A DNA stretch of 46,455 nt from the NCBI GenBank assembly GCA_910584645.1, contig CAJUAU010000023.1, positions 1 to 46,455 of the forward strand, in the 5' to 3' direction. The stretch's first letter is position 1; each line of letters begins with the position of its first letter. Source of the stretch: an uncultured Eubacterium sp. GTDB lineage: Bacteria; Bacillota; Clostridia; Lachnospirales; Lachnospiraceae. Both the position numbers and the translations under genes were made by a program. Below the pieces are notes generated by a model. The model made no database searches, was not told where the DNA came from, and saw nothing but the letters and a program-made list of their open reading frames with translations. Below are positions 1 to 8,353 of the stretch, in pieces.

Positions 1-52
1 ACATAGGTTGGGGGATAACTCATTTTGATTTGTACTATTTATATACTAACAC

Positions 53-976
53 CAAGAGTACAGAAGTTATATCAAGGAATCCACATTTGCCACCTATTCA
101 GTGGCAATTGAAAACCATATCCTTCCTTATTTTGGAAAGAAAAGGCTGGGGAGTATTGATCATGATGACAATCAGAACTTTATCCTGTTCTTATCCCAAA
201 AAGGAAAGAAAAACGGTTCCGGAACTTTATCTCATAAATCCGTAAAAGATATTATGGCTTTGTGGCTGGGAATTCTGGAAAAGGCAGAAAAAAAGGGCTA
301 TATCTGTCTCGGGAAAATGCAGTATCAGTATCCAAAAACCAACGCTGTCATGGCAGCCGAAGCCAATGGAAACTGCTTGACTTTGCAGGAGGAATATGAG
401 ATAATGAAGTGCTTGAAAAAACAGAGATCTTTGAAGAGTTTAGGGGTTTCTCTGGCACTGGCAACAGGGATGCGGATTGGTGAGGTTTGTGCCCTGCAAT
501 GGGGGTGCATTGACCTCTCTGAAGGATTGGTTCATGTAAAGCAGACGTTACAGCGTATTTATACTAAGGAAAATGGTATAGGGAAAAGCAAAATCATTGT
601 AACGGCTCCTAAATCTTTTCATTCCAACCGGTATATTCCTTTGCCGGGAAATTACCTTCCCATATTAAAAAAACACCAGGCGGGGCCATTCGCTTACCTG
701 CTGACCGGAAACGAGGATAAATTTATAGAGCCCCGCACACTGCGGGAATACTATAACCGGCTTATGGAAAGCAATGGAACAAAATATGTGACTTTTCATG
801 GTCTGCGGCACACTTTTGCCACCCGTTTAGTGGAAGCAGGATGTGATTATAAGACGATCAGCGAGCTTTTGGGACATGCAGATGTTCATACCACCTTTCG
901 GACTTATGTCCATAGTGATATGGATAAAAAAAGACAGTTTGTGGAAAAGGCTGGGGATCTGACCAGGATAGGTTAA
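53..976 (+). pseudogene. 5'-truncated tyrosine recombinase (integrase)
   Basis: Site-specific recombinase of the phage-integrase family, which cuts and rejoins DNA through a catalytic tyrosine. The C-terminal catalytic domain looks complete: Arg in GMRIGEVCAL, the HGLRHTFATRL box, the second His in LLGHADVHTT and the nucleophile Tyr in RTYVHSDMD. The core-binding domain is also recognisable (KESTFATYSVAIENHILPYFG-like segment), but this homology begins before the only usable start, a GTG at 101, and runs up to an in-frame stop at 50-52. No sensible N-terminus is visible in the other two frames. I therefore read it as a gene that has lost its 5' end, although a shortened protein from GTG 101 cannot be excluded. 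It points the same way as the biosynthetic cluster that follows and may be a relic of the element that brought it in. Confidence 0.65.
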
Positions 977-1009
977 GAAAAGACAAGTTCTGTCCGATAT
1001 ACAAAACGG

Positions 1010-1042
1010 ATGTATCCTTAAGTTTCCATCTTAAGGATACAT
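1010..1042. terminator. Perfect 13-bp inverted repeat after the integrase
   Basis: Arms at 1010-1022 (ATGTATCCTTAAG) and 1030-1042 are perfectly complementary with a 7-nt loop. The hairpin lies 34 bases after the integrase stop. There is no clear T-run behind it, so it may be a weak terminator, an RNA 3'-end structure or a recombination-related site. Confidence 0.45.
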
Positions 1043-1099
1043 TTATGCATGGATTGCATTACAATGCTGCATGGAGGCACGGAATATAGATCATGAAAG

Positions 1100-1128
1100 C
1101 TGTGCCAGGAGAGTGGGACAGTTTTTTT
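1100..1128 (+). terminator. Possible weak terminator before the biosynthetic cluster
   Basis: CTGTGCC (1100-1106) and GGGACAG (1115-1121) form a 7-bp stem with one mismatch, followed by seven T residues (1122-1128). It would separate the integrase from the cluster. Just downstream, TAGAAT at 1140-1145 is a possible -10 box for the cluster, but I see no convincing -35 at 16-18 bases from it. Confidence 0.35.
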
Positions 1129-1178
1129 ATATTTTGGGGTAGAATAAAGAAAGGTAAAGGGCAGAAGGAGACGCTTGT

Positions 1179-1928
1179 ATGGGAAAGTTTGCTGGTAAGA
1201 CATTTTTAGTTACAGGAGCTTCATCGGGGATAGGGAAGGCCCTTTCCAAAAATATAGCAGCCCAGGATGGACGTGTGGTAATGGTTGCAAGGGACAGGGA
1301 GAAGTTAGAAGTAACTGCTTCCTGTATGGGAAATTCACAAAACCACATAATTGTGGATTATGACCTGACAGATTTCGACCACTATAAAGAGATATTTGCC
1401 CGGATCAAAAAGGAGGGGCTCTGCCTGGATGGCCTGGTGCATTGTGCGGGGATTGCAAAGGTTCTGCCATTGCGGGTGATGAACCGAAAAGAAGCGATGA
1501 AGTTATTTGACATTCATTATTTTGCATTTATAGAACTGGTAAAACATTATGCCCGGAAAGGAGAGGCGAATGGCGGCAGTATCGTCGGCGTGTCTGCCAT
1601 GAATGCCCACACCCCCCAAAAGTGTATGACAGCATATGCGGCGGCAAAATCTGCCGTGGAATCTGCCTGCAGGACGCTGGCACTGGAATTAACAGAAAAG
1701 GGGATTCGGATCAATTCTGTTGTTGTAGGTGGTGTCTCTACCGAAATGGCAAAAAAAATGGGAGGTTCTTCTATAGTGGCTGGATCCACCTATGAAAATC
1801 CTGTACAGCGCCAGCTGTTAGGACTGGAACAGCCGGAGCAGATCGCTGACGTGATCTCCTTTTTGTTGAGTAAGGATTCATCCTGTATCACAGGCCGGGC
1901 AATATATGCTGATGCCGGTCTGTTGTGA
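1179..1928 (+). CDS. SDR-family 3-ketoacyl reductase-like enzyme (SDR 1)
   Basis: Short-chain dehydrogenase/reductase of classical length (249 aa), closest in pattern to FabG-type 3-oxoacyl-ACP reductases, which use NADPH. The N-terminal nucleotide-binding motif TGASSGIG is at residues 12-19, and the catalytic Ser139, Tyr153 and Lys157 (YAAAK) are all present. The usual NNAG motif reads HCAG. It is the first gene of the cluster, with AGAAGGAG upstream of the ATG, and a KAS III-type synthase starts 45 bases later. A job reducing a beta-keto group on a carrier-protein-bound chain is inferred from these neighbours. Sugar or aldehyde substrates are also possible for this superfamily. Family assignment is sure; substrate is not. 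Confidence 0.85.
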   Translation: MGKFAGKTFLVTGASSGIGKALSKNIAAQDGRVVMVARDREKLEVTASCMGNSQNHIIVDYDLTDFDHYKEIFARIKKEGLCLDGLVHCAGIAKVLPLRVMNRKEAMKLFDIHYFAFIELVKHYARKGEANGGSIVGVSAMNAHTPQKCMTAYAAAKSAVESACRTLALELTEKGIRINSVVVGGVSTEMAKKMGGSSIVAGSTYENPVQRQLLGLEQPEQIADVISFLLSKDSSCITGRAIYADAGLL

Positions 1929-1973
1929 CAAAATGATTTTGAACCAAATAACTTAAAAAGGAAGAGAAACAGT

Positions 1974-2996
1974 ATGGTTACAAGAATAGAGAATATTGAA
2001 GTAAGTGGTATTGTTGCAGCGCTGCCCACAGAGATTGAAGATGACAGCCGTTATATAGAGCTTCTTGGTGAACAGCGGGTGAAGAAGCAGAGACGTATAA
2101 CCGGGGTGAAAGAACGGCGGATCGACGACGGAAAGCATACAGCAGCAGATTATTGTATCAGTGCGGCAAAACAACTATTGCGGCAGTTGGACTGGGAAAC
2201 GGACCAGATAAAGGTTATGGTTTTTGTCACGCAGCATCCATCTCTGATTATGCCTTCGACTGCTTTTGTGATTCAGAATTATCTGGGACTTCCGAAAGAG
2301 TGTATGGTGTTTGATGTTAATCTGGGATGTTCTGGTTTTGTGTCTGGGCTTCATATTGTTGCTTCTCTTTTGCAGCAATATGGTATTGGAAGTAAGGGGA
2401 TGCTTTTGGCGGGAGATATACAGAGAAATCCCAATTATATATTGCCGCATACGGTGGATGAAACCGCAGATTCTATGTTGTTTGGAACTTGTGGTACAGC
2501 GGCAGCTCTTGAATTCACAAAGGACGCAGATTCTATTTATTCAGAGGAAATAGCAGATGGGAGCCGGTATGAAGCAATTCATATGCGCTATGGGGAAGCT
2601 TCCCAGATGAATGGGGAAGAGGTCTTTGAGTACGGAATTACGGATGTGGTAAATTACGTCAATGCGTTTCAGAAGACAGTAAATGAATTTGAAAAAAAAG
2701 AAATAGACTATTACATTTTTCATCAGGCCCAGAAATTTTTATTGCAGAACATTGCCTCCATCTGTGGAATTGGCATGGATCAGATGCTGATGTCCTTAGA
2801 GAAGTATGGAAATACATCCAGTGGTTCCATTCCGTTGACGATATGTTTACATAAAGAAGAATTACTGCAAAAGGAAAAAACGAGTTTATTTCTATGTGGT
2901 TTTGGGATTGGCCTAAGCTGTGCACTGTTGCGTATGTCCATTCGGCCGGATATGGTATTAGACCTGATTGAAAGCGATGAAAAATATTTATATTAA
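1974..2996 (+). CDS. KAS III (FabH)-family ketoacyl synthase 1
   Basis: Thiolase-fold condensing enzyme, 340 aa, of the beta-ketoacyl-ACP synthase III group. These enzymes take an acyl group, usually from acyl-CoA, onto a cysteine and join it to an ACP-bound malonyl unit by decarboxylative condensation. The triad is intact: Cys119 in NLGCSGF, His250 in FHQAQKF and Asn280 in YGNTSSGS. The canonical FabH sequence after the His, HQANxRI, is changed to HQAQKF, so carrier-protein docking or substrate may differ from housekeeping FabH. It sits between an SDR and an acyl carrier protein (29-bp gap). Being one of four related copies in a single operon argues for a dedicated pathway rather than general fatty acid synthesis. 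Confidence 0.88.
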   Translation: MVTRIENIEVSGIVAALPTEIEDDSRYIELLGEQRVKKQRRITGVKERRIDDGKHTAADYCISAAKQLLRQLDWETDQIKVMVFVTQHPSLIMPSTAFVIQNYLGLPKECMVFDVNLGCSGFVSGLHIVASLLQQYGIGSKGMLLAGDIQRNPNYILPHTVDETADSMLFGTCGTAAALEFTKDADSIYSEEIADGSRYEAIHMRYGEASQMNGEEVFEYGITDVVNYVNAFQKTVNEFEKKEIDYYIFHQAQKFLLQNIASICGIGMDQMLMSLEKYGNTSSGSIPLTICLHKEELLQKEKTSLFLCGFGIGLSCALLRMSIRPDMVLDLIESDEKYLY

Positions 2997-3025
2997 AATA
3001 AATAATAAGAATAGGAGATAAAAAA

Positions 3026-3247
3026 ATGGAATACAAAAAAATAGTTGAAGCTCTTGAGGAAGATATTTTGGAAATGGATGAGGGAACTCTGCAGATAGAT
3101 ACAAAATTGTCGGAGTTAGACGAATGGGATTCCCTGGCAAAGTTAGCGCTGATGGCCTGGGCCAGGAAAGAGTATGACAAAGTACTGACAGCGCAGCAGA
3201 TACGTGAATTTGTTATTGTTGAAGATATCTGTAAGGCTGTATTGTGA
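3026..3247 (+). CDS. Acyl carrier protein 1
   Basis: Discrete 73-aa carrier protein. The phosphopantetheine attachment site is Ser36 in the motif EWDSLAKL, followed by the expected helix. The protein is acidic at its N-terminus, as usual for ACPs. It lies between ketosynthase 1 and SDR 2, suggesting that this synthase and reductase act on chains bound to it. No phosphopantetheinyl transferase is encoded in the window, so a housekeeping AcpS-type enzyme would have to activate it. Confidence 0.85.
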   Translation: MEYKKIVEALEEDILEMDEGTLQIDTKLSELDEWDSLAKLALMAWARKEYDKVLTAQQIREFVIVEDICKAVL

Positions 3248-3276
3248 AAATATTTTTGTGTAAATGAGGTGCAGCA

Positions 3277-4005
3277 ATGCGGGGAAAAAATATTCTGATA
3301 ACAGGTGCTTCCCAGGGAATTGGCCGCGGTGTGGCAGAGTATCTTCTGCAGGGGGGAGCAAATGTTATTCTGATCGCACGCAATAGGGAAAAATTGGAGG
3401 AGCTCAAACGCAAATATCCGAACTCAGCTTTTCCTTATTTGTATGATCTCTGTAAAACGAGTGGTATTGAAGATATTTTTTTGTTTTGCAAAGAGCATGG
3501 TTTAAAGTTACATGGTATGCTCCATGCGGCAGGTATTAGCATTGACCGCCCTGTAAAAGCGTTAGAGTTTGAGGAGATGGAGCGGGTTTTCCGGATAAAT
3601 TATTTCTCTTATGTGGCTTTAACAAAATATTTTTTAAACAGAAAGTATTCAGAAAATGGAGCCAGTATCATAGGTATGTCTTCCATGGCTTCTTTAGAGT
3701 GCGCGAAAGCCATGTCGCAATATGCTGCTTCCAAAAATGCGGTGAATGCTTATACAAAGGTACTGGCAAGAGAAGCCGAGAAAAGAAAGATCCGGGTTAA
3801 TGCCATCGCACCAGCCCTTGTCGATACAGATATGACACATCAATTATGTGATGTATTGGAAGATTTTGAAGAAACTATAATTACACGGCAGCCCTTTGGT
3901 ATTATTCCAGTAGAGCAGATCGCTTATCTGGCAGAATTTTTGTTGTCTGACCGGTCTGCCTATATAACTGGTACAATTATTCCCGTTCACGGCGGAGCAT
4001 TTTGA
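3277..4005 (+). CDS. SDR-family 3-ketoacyl reductase-like enzyme (SDR 2)
   Basis: Second FabG-like short-chain reductase, 242 aa. The cofactor motif TGASQGIG lies at residues 9-16, and the catalytic Ser135, Tyr149 and Lys153 (YAASK) are present. As in SDR 1, the NNAG motif is altered (HAAG), suggesting that the two reductases are paralogues that diverged within this pathway. It starts 29 bases after carrier protein 1 and ends 21 bases before ketosynthase 2, giving a repeating reductase-synthase-carrier arrangement. It probably uses NADPH on an ACP-bound ketone. Whether the two SDRs act at successive steps or on different chains cannot be told from sequence. Confidence 0.85.
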   Translation: MRGKNILITGASQGIGRGVAEYLLQGGANVILIARNREKLEELKRKYPNSAFPYLYDLCKTSGIEDIFLFCKEHGLKLHGMLHAAGISIDRPVKALEFEEMERVFRINYFSYVALTKYFLNRKYSENGASIIGMSSMASLECAKAMSQYAASKNAVNAYTKVLAREAEKRKIRVNAIAPALVDTDMTHQLCDVLEDFEETIITRQPFGIIPVEQIAYLAEFLLSDRSAYITGTIIPVHGGAF

Positions 4006-4026
4006 TGACAGAGGGAAGGGAAAGCG

Positions 4027-5034
4027 ATGTATAGTGAATTTGACAATATACAGATAGCAGGAGTGGCGACGACGCTTCCAGAGCATGAAACGGACAACAT
4101 GTCTTTTGCGGAATTGTTTGAAGAGGAAGTAGTGCGCAAACAGATAAAAGTGACAGGAATCAAAAAACGCAGGACGGTAACCGGTCAGCAGGATACGCTG
4201 GATCTGATGCTCCACTCAGCGGATGCGGTTTTGGAGCATACCGGCTGGAAACCCGACAGCATCGATGTACTGATCTTGGCGACAGGGTATACAAGATGTA
4301 AAATCCCATCAACGGCATTTCTGGCTCAAAAATATCTTGCCATAAAAGAAGACTGTATTGTACTGGATCTAAATCTGGCATGTACAGGAACCGTCGATGG
4401 ACTGCTGACAATGGCTTCACTGCTGCAGCAATGCGGGGAGAATGCACGGGGGCTGCTGCTGGTGGGGGAAACACCGACCATTGGCGGCGCTGGAAATGAC
4501 AAGACCACCAGTATGCTCTCTAGTGACTGTGGCGCGGCGGTGGCAGTGCAGGCTGTGCCGGAAAGTAAGACAGTCCGTTTTGCCCAGCGTACAGATGGAA
4601 GCCGTTATGAGGTATTGGTGAGGGATGATATAGAGGATCATATTCACATGGATGGAATGGAGGTATTCCATTTCGCTATTACGGATGTAGTACATACAAT
4701 AGCTGAGTTTTTGGATCATTTTGCGATAGAAAAAAAATCTCTGGATTATATTGTCATACATCAGGCGCAGAAGTTTATTGTAGATAAGGTTGCCATGTTT
4801 GCCGAATTTGACAAAGAGCGGGTGATCAACTCCTATCAGAAATATGGAAATAGTGGCGGGGCTTCTGACCTGTGTACTCTGTGTGAAAATCTTGGCGGTG
4901 AGGAAACAGATAGAGAGGTTTCGGTATTTATGACTGGATTTGGAGCGGGACTTTCCTGGGCGATGGTCACACTTATACTCCAGACGAGGGATATACTTCC
5001 GGTAAGATTTACAGATCAGCATTATGAGATTTAG
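4027..5034 (+). CDS. KAS III (FabH)-family ketoacyl synthase 2
   Basis: Condensing enzyme of the thiolase fold, 335 aa, clearly related to ketosynthase 1 (shared TGI/VK-RR segment, HQAQKF box and spacing). Cys119 in NLACTGT, His245 in IHQAQKF and Asn275 in YGNSGGAS make a complete triad. A shorter relative that lacks these residues starts 12 bases downstream, so the two may work as an active/inactive heterodimer. FabH-like PqsC, which pairs with the Cys-less PqsB in Pseudomonas quinolone synthesis, is a known precedent. Pairing is inference; an active KAS III-type synthase is well supported. Confidence 0.87.
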   Translation: MYSEFDNIQIAGVATTLPEHETDNMSFAELFEEEVVRKQIKVTGIKKRRTVTGQQDTLDLMLHSADAVLEHTGWKPDSIDVLILATGYTRCKIPSTAFLAQKYLAIKEDCIVLDLNLACTGTVDGLLTMASLLQQCGENARGLLLVGETPTIGGAGNDKTTSMLSSDCGAAVAVQAVPESKTVRFAQRTDGSRYEVLVRDDIEDHIHMDGMEVFHFAITDVVHTIAEFLDHFAIEKKSLDYIVIHQAQKFIVDKVAMFAEFDKERVINSYQKYGNSGGASDLCTLCENLGGEETDREVSVFMTGFGAGLSWAMVTLILQTRDILPVRFTDQHYEI

Positions 5035-5046
5035 AGGTGTGTAGAT

Positions 5047-5802
5047 ATGATAAAAGAATACAGTGGGATCCGGATCGCCGGGCTCCGCAGCCGGAGGGCA
5101 GAGTGTGAAGAACGGGCGGCGGATGTAGCAGCTGGGTTAGCAGAAGAGTTACTATTGAGCCGGCATGCAGCAAAAGAAGATATCAAGATACTGGTCTATG
5201 TGACCCAGTCACCTCTGTTTATGACACCCTCCACATCTTTTTATATTGCTAAGAAGCTGCAGGTCGGGCAGGATTGTTTTCAATATGATATCAACCAGGG
5301 GGCTGGCGGGATGTTAACAGGTATACAGCTTGCAGCTTCACTGATGCTCTCACTGGATGGCGCAGAAAAAGGTCTTCTTCTGATGGCGGATGACGGATTG
5401 AAAAGCGATACAGGTAAGCAGGCAGCAGCTTCCGCCATACTTCTTGAGAAATGTAAGGAAAAAGAAAGTAAGATATATGTAAAGAATATGTCTCTGGGAA
5501 GTTCTTTTGCCTACTGCTATCAAGGATATGGGGATAAGTCTGTACATCTGGATGAGCGTTTCCTCCCAACAGGCGAAAAATTACTGGAGAAGGAAATAGA
5601 AGAAATGTCTGCGCAGTGTCTGGACCGAGGGATCACCCCAGAGCATAAGATCCGCAGTCCGCAATATGATAGTGGGGTAAGGCTCCCCATATATCTTGAG
5701 GAGAAGGAGATCACAGGATGTTCCCTGCTGGCTGGGTTAGGGGCCGGGATCTCTGTCACCACGCTGATATGTGACCTGAAGAAGGACATATATAAAATCT
5801 AA
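5047..5802 (+). CDS. Degenerate KAS III-like protein without catalytic residues
   Basis: 251-aa thiolase-fold relative of the preceding synthase, about 85 residues shorter. The region around the active site is recognisable (PSTSFYIAKK, then YDINQGAGGM), but the nucleophile Cys is replaced by Ala86. The HQAQKF histidine box is gone, and the YGN asparagine segment has become YDSGVRLP. The C-terminal glycine-rich strand (GLGAGISVTTLI) remains. The frame is open and has its own ribosome site, so it does not look like a decaying pseudogene. I infer a structural partner of ketosynthase 2, comparable in principle to PqsB or to chain-length factors. Loss of all three catalytic residues is seen directly; the partner role is not proven. 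Confidence 0.7.
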   Translation: MIKEYSGIRIAGLRSRRAECEERAADVAAGLAEELLLSRHAAKEDIKILVYVTQSPLFMTPSTSFYIAKKLQVGQDCFQYDINQGAGGMLTGIQLAASLMLSLDGAEKGLLLMADDGLKSDTGKQAAASAILLEKCKEKESKIYVKNMSLGSSFAYCYQGYGDKSVHLDERFLPTGEKLLEKEIEEMSAQCLDRGITPEHKIRSPQYDSGVRLPIYLEEKEITGCSLLAGLGAGISVTTLICDLKKDIYKI

Positions 5803-5816
5803 AAAGGAGAATGAAA

Positions 5817-6059
5817 ATGACGAATTTAGAAAAATATAATCAGGCATTTGCCCAGGCACTTGATCTGGCTGAGGCGGATGTAAATGAGAGTCTGGAATAC
5901 CAGGGAATCCCATCCTGGGATTCTATCGGGCATATGGAGCTGATCTCGCAGCTGGAGGATATTTTTGGGATCATGATGGATACCGATGATATTGTAGATC
6001 TGAGCTCCTACAATGTAGGAAAACAGATCCTTGCAAAGTATGATATTGTGATCGAATAG
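5817..6059 (+). CDS. Acyl carrier protein 2
   Basis: Discrete carrier protein of 80 aa with its phosphopantetheine serine in PSWDSIGHMEL (Ser36 from this start). An ATG six bases earlier (5811) is in frame, but it lies only one base behind the GGAG at 5806-5809. ATG 5817 has a normal 7-base spacing, so I prefer it. The gene follows the degenerate synthase and precedes the dehydratase by 12 bases, so its likely cargo is the chain handled by ketosynthase 2 and the dehydratase. Confidence 0.85.
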   Translation: MTNLEKYNQAFAQALDLAEADVNESLEYQGIPSWDSIGHMELISQLEDIFGIMMDTDDIVDLSSYNVGKQILAKYDIVIE

Positions 6060-6071
6060 GAGAGGGTGCAT

Positions 6072-6545
6072 ATGGAAGGTTTCTGTCTGGATTCAGAGGA
6101 GATCAGGAAGTATGAACAGATTCGTGAACCACTGCTTATGCTTGATCATGTAACCAATGTCATACCAGGAAAAAGTGCTTCCGGGTATAAGGTGTTTCAG
6201 GAGGATGAATGGTTTTTTAAAATACATTTTCCTGGAGAGCCGAATGTCCCAGGCGCTTTTCAATTAGAGGCGCTGGCACAGCTTTTGACAGTGGCAGTCA
6301 CAACTTTGCCGGGGCTTGCAGGAAAGACGACGCGGTTTATCTCATTTGAAATGAAATGTAAAAGAGAAATTCTTCCGGGAGAGAAGATGGATATGGAAGT
6401 GGAGCTGCTGTCGTGGCGGCGGGGGATCGCCAAAGGAACAGGCCGTGGGATGGTAAATGGTGAGATTGCCTGCGAGGCAGAGATGGTGATCACGATCCCT
6501 GACATACTCAATCAGTTTCTGCCGGGAAAGAGAGGACAACAGTGA
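6072..6545 (+). CDS. FabZ-like hot-dog 3-hydroxyacyl-ACP dehydratase
   Basis: 157-aa single hot-dog domain resembling FabZ, which removes water from 3-hydroxyacyl-ACP to give trans-2-enoyl-ACP. The catalytic pair is His52 in IHFPGEPNVPG and Glu66 in LEALAQ, with the 14-residue spacing seen in FabZ. The N-terminal PHR segment of FabZ is replaced by IREPLLMLDHV. The start at ATG 6072 fits GGAGAGG at 6059-6065; an earlier GTG (6066) is too close. Its stop overlaps the start of the next gene (GTGA, 6542-6545), so the two are probably translationally coupled. With the SDRs it gives ketoreduction and dehydration, but no enoyl reductase is encoded in the cluster. Confidence 0.8.
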   Translation: MEGFCLDSEEIRKYEQIREPLLMLDHVTNVIPGKSASGYKVFQEDEWFFKIHFPGEPNVPGAFQLEALAQLLTVAVTTLPGLAGKTTRFISFEMKCKREILPGEKMDMEVELLSWRRGIAKGTGRGMVNGEIACEAEMVITIPDILNQFLPGKRGQQ

Positions 6546-8323
6546 TTCGTGTAGCTGATTATGTGATTCAGTTTTTGAATGAAAAGGGAATCGGGCATAT
6601 TTTCACCGTTACGGGCAGAGGAATACTTTATTTAACGGATGCACTTGCAAAGTCTGGGATGGAAAGTATATCTGTCCACCACGAGCAGGCGGCTGCCTAT
6701 GCTGCCTATGGATATGCACAGGCTAAAAATGACCTGGGAGCGTGTCTTGTATCTACGGGCTGCGCGGCGACAAATGCCATCACCGGTGTATTATGTGCCT
6801 GGCAGGATGGGGTACCCTGTATTTTTATTTCGGGACAGAACAGCCTGCAGGAGACGAGCCGCTATACCGGGATTCCCATCCGTACCTATGGTTCCCAGGA
6901 AGCAGACCTGATACCGATTGTTGAGTCCATTACAAAATATGCGGTAATGATCACGGACCCACAGGACATCGCCTGTGAACTGGAAAAAGCGGTATGGCTG
7001 GCAATGTCCGGGCGGAGAGGTCCTGTATGGATCGATATACCATTTGATGTCCAGAATATGCGGATCGAGCCGGAGCTGCTTAAGCATTTTGAGCCAGAAC
7101 AGGGTGAAATGCCTTGTGCTTCCGAAGAAGAGATAACATATACGGGGGAACTTCTGGAGAAGGCGGCCAGACCGGTGCTGCTGGTGGGAAGTGGAGTCCG
7201 TTCTGCCGGCGCAGAGATGGTGCTGAGAGCGTTTTTAAATAAATACCCAATGCCCGTTGTATTTGCTCCGTCAGCTGTTGACATCTATGGCGCAGGGGAA
7301 TGTTATGGGATAGGCGCTGTCGGCAGCATGGGGGGAAGCCGTGCCGGGAACTTTGCTGTTCAGAATTCGGATCTGGTTCTCGTGCTGGGGCACCGCCTTT
7401 CTTCCATGACCACGGGGAACCAGTTTGAAAAGTTTGCCCGGGAGGCGAAAGTGCTTGTGGTTGACCTAGATCCAGTGGAACATTCTAAAAAAATGATACC
7501 GATTGACAGGTTGATCCTTTCAGATGTTAAAGTTGTTCTGCAGCAGCTGATGGACAGGGAGCTGGAAGTGGAATGCAAAGAGTGGATGGACAAGTGCCTG
7601 CATTGGAAAAAGGTGTTTCCGAAGTGTGAGGACAGGCATAGGGAAAAGGAGCAGGTGGATCTGCATAATCTGGCGGATGCCATCGGAAAGATCATGGACA
7701 AGAAGGCTAAGATTGTGACAGATGCGGGCTTTGAGGAACTGATTGTTCCATCTGTGCTGGAGCTTTCGGAGGGACAGCGCTGTATCCATCCGGTCTCCCA
7801 GGGAGCCATGGGTTTTTCTTTATCTGCCGCCATGGGAGCCTGTATTGCCACTGGTGATCAGACGATCTCAGTCAACGGGGATGGTTCGATTATGATGAAC
7901 CTGCAGGAACTGTGGACTATACATCATGCCCGTATCCCGGTAAAGGTGATCGTGGCGAATAATAATTGCTATGCGGTGATCCGCAAACGCCAGAAAGACC
8001 TGTTCCGCACACGCACGATTGGGACAGATGGTTCTAACGGGGTATGTTGTCCTTCCTTCCAGAAGGTGGCAGATTCCTTTGAAATCCCTTATGTGAGAGT
8101 GAATTCCAGTGAAGAGCTGGAGGAAAAGATTTCCACGGTGCTGCAGATGGAGGGACCAGTTATCTGTGAGGTAATGTGTGTGGAGGAGCAGGAGTACCTG
8201 CATAGTTCTTTTACAAGGGGACAGGCGGGGCGGATCGTGCGGCCGCCGCTGGAAGACCAGTCACCTTTTATGGACAGGGAGCTGTTCCTGAAAGAAATGT
8301 TGATAGAACCTATTGACCTGTAA
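6542..8323 (+). CDS. Thiamine-diphosphate enzyme of the acetolactate synthase family
   Basis: 593-aa ThDP-dependent decarboxylase/carboligase with the three-domain layout of acetolactate synthase. The cofactor-activating Glu48 is in VHHEQAAAYAA. The ThDP/Mg motif runs from GDG (446-448) to NNN (473-475). The start is a GTG overlapping the dehydratase stop. Members of this family outside branched-chain synthesis decarboxylate 2-keto acids or join the resulting activated aldehyde to another carbonyl (for example YerE-type sugar branching enzymes). There is no ilvN-like small subunit and no other ilv gene nearby, so it is unlikely to be housekeeping acetolactate synthase. A NeuB-family synthase, which makes 2-keto acids, starts 30 bases downstream. 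The substrate is unknown. Confidence 0.8.
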   Translation: MIRVADYVIQFLNEKGIGHIFTVTGRGILYLTDALAKSGMESISVHHEQAAAYAAYGYAQAKNDLGACLVSTGCAATNAITGVLCAWQDGVPCIFISGQNSLQETSRYTGIPIRTYGSQEADLIPIVESITKYAVMITDPQDIACELEKAVWLAMSGRRGPVWIDIPFDVQNMRIEPELLKHFEPEQGEMPCASEEEITYTGELLEKAARPVLLVGSGVRSAGAEMVLRAFLNKYPMPVVFAPSAVDIYGAGECYGIGAVGSMGGSRAGNFAVQNSDLVLVLGHRLSSMTTGNQFEKFAREAKVLVVDLDPVEHSKKMIPIDRLILSDVKVVLQQLMDRELEVECKEWMDKCLHWKKVFPKCEDRHREKEQVDLHNLADAIGKIMDKKAKIVTDAGFEELIVPSVLELSEGQRCIHPVSQGAMGFSLSAAMGACIATGDQTISVNGDGSIMMNLQELWTIHHARIPVKVIVANNNCYAVIRKRQKDLFRTRTIGTDGSNGVCCPSFQKVADSFEIPYVRVNSSEELEEKISTVLQMEGPVICEVMCVEEQEYLHSSFTRGQAGRIVRPPLEDQSPFMDRELFLKEMLIEPIDL

Positions 8324-8353
8324 CTAGTATAACGTGTGTGAAGGGAGAACAGG

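Noticed and set aside
6542..8323. Housekeeping acetolactate synthase for branched-chain amino acids
   Set aside because: No small subunit or other ilv genes nearby, and the gene overlaps a dehydratase in a secondary pathway operon; leuA is over 20 kb away in another unit.
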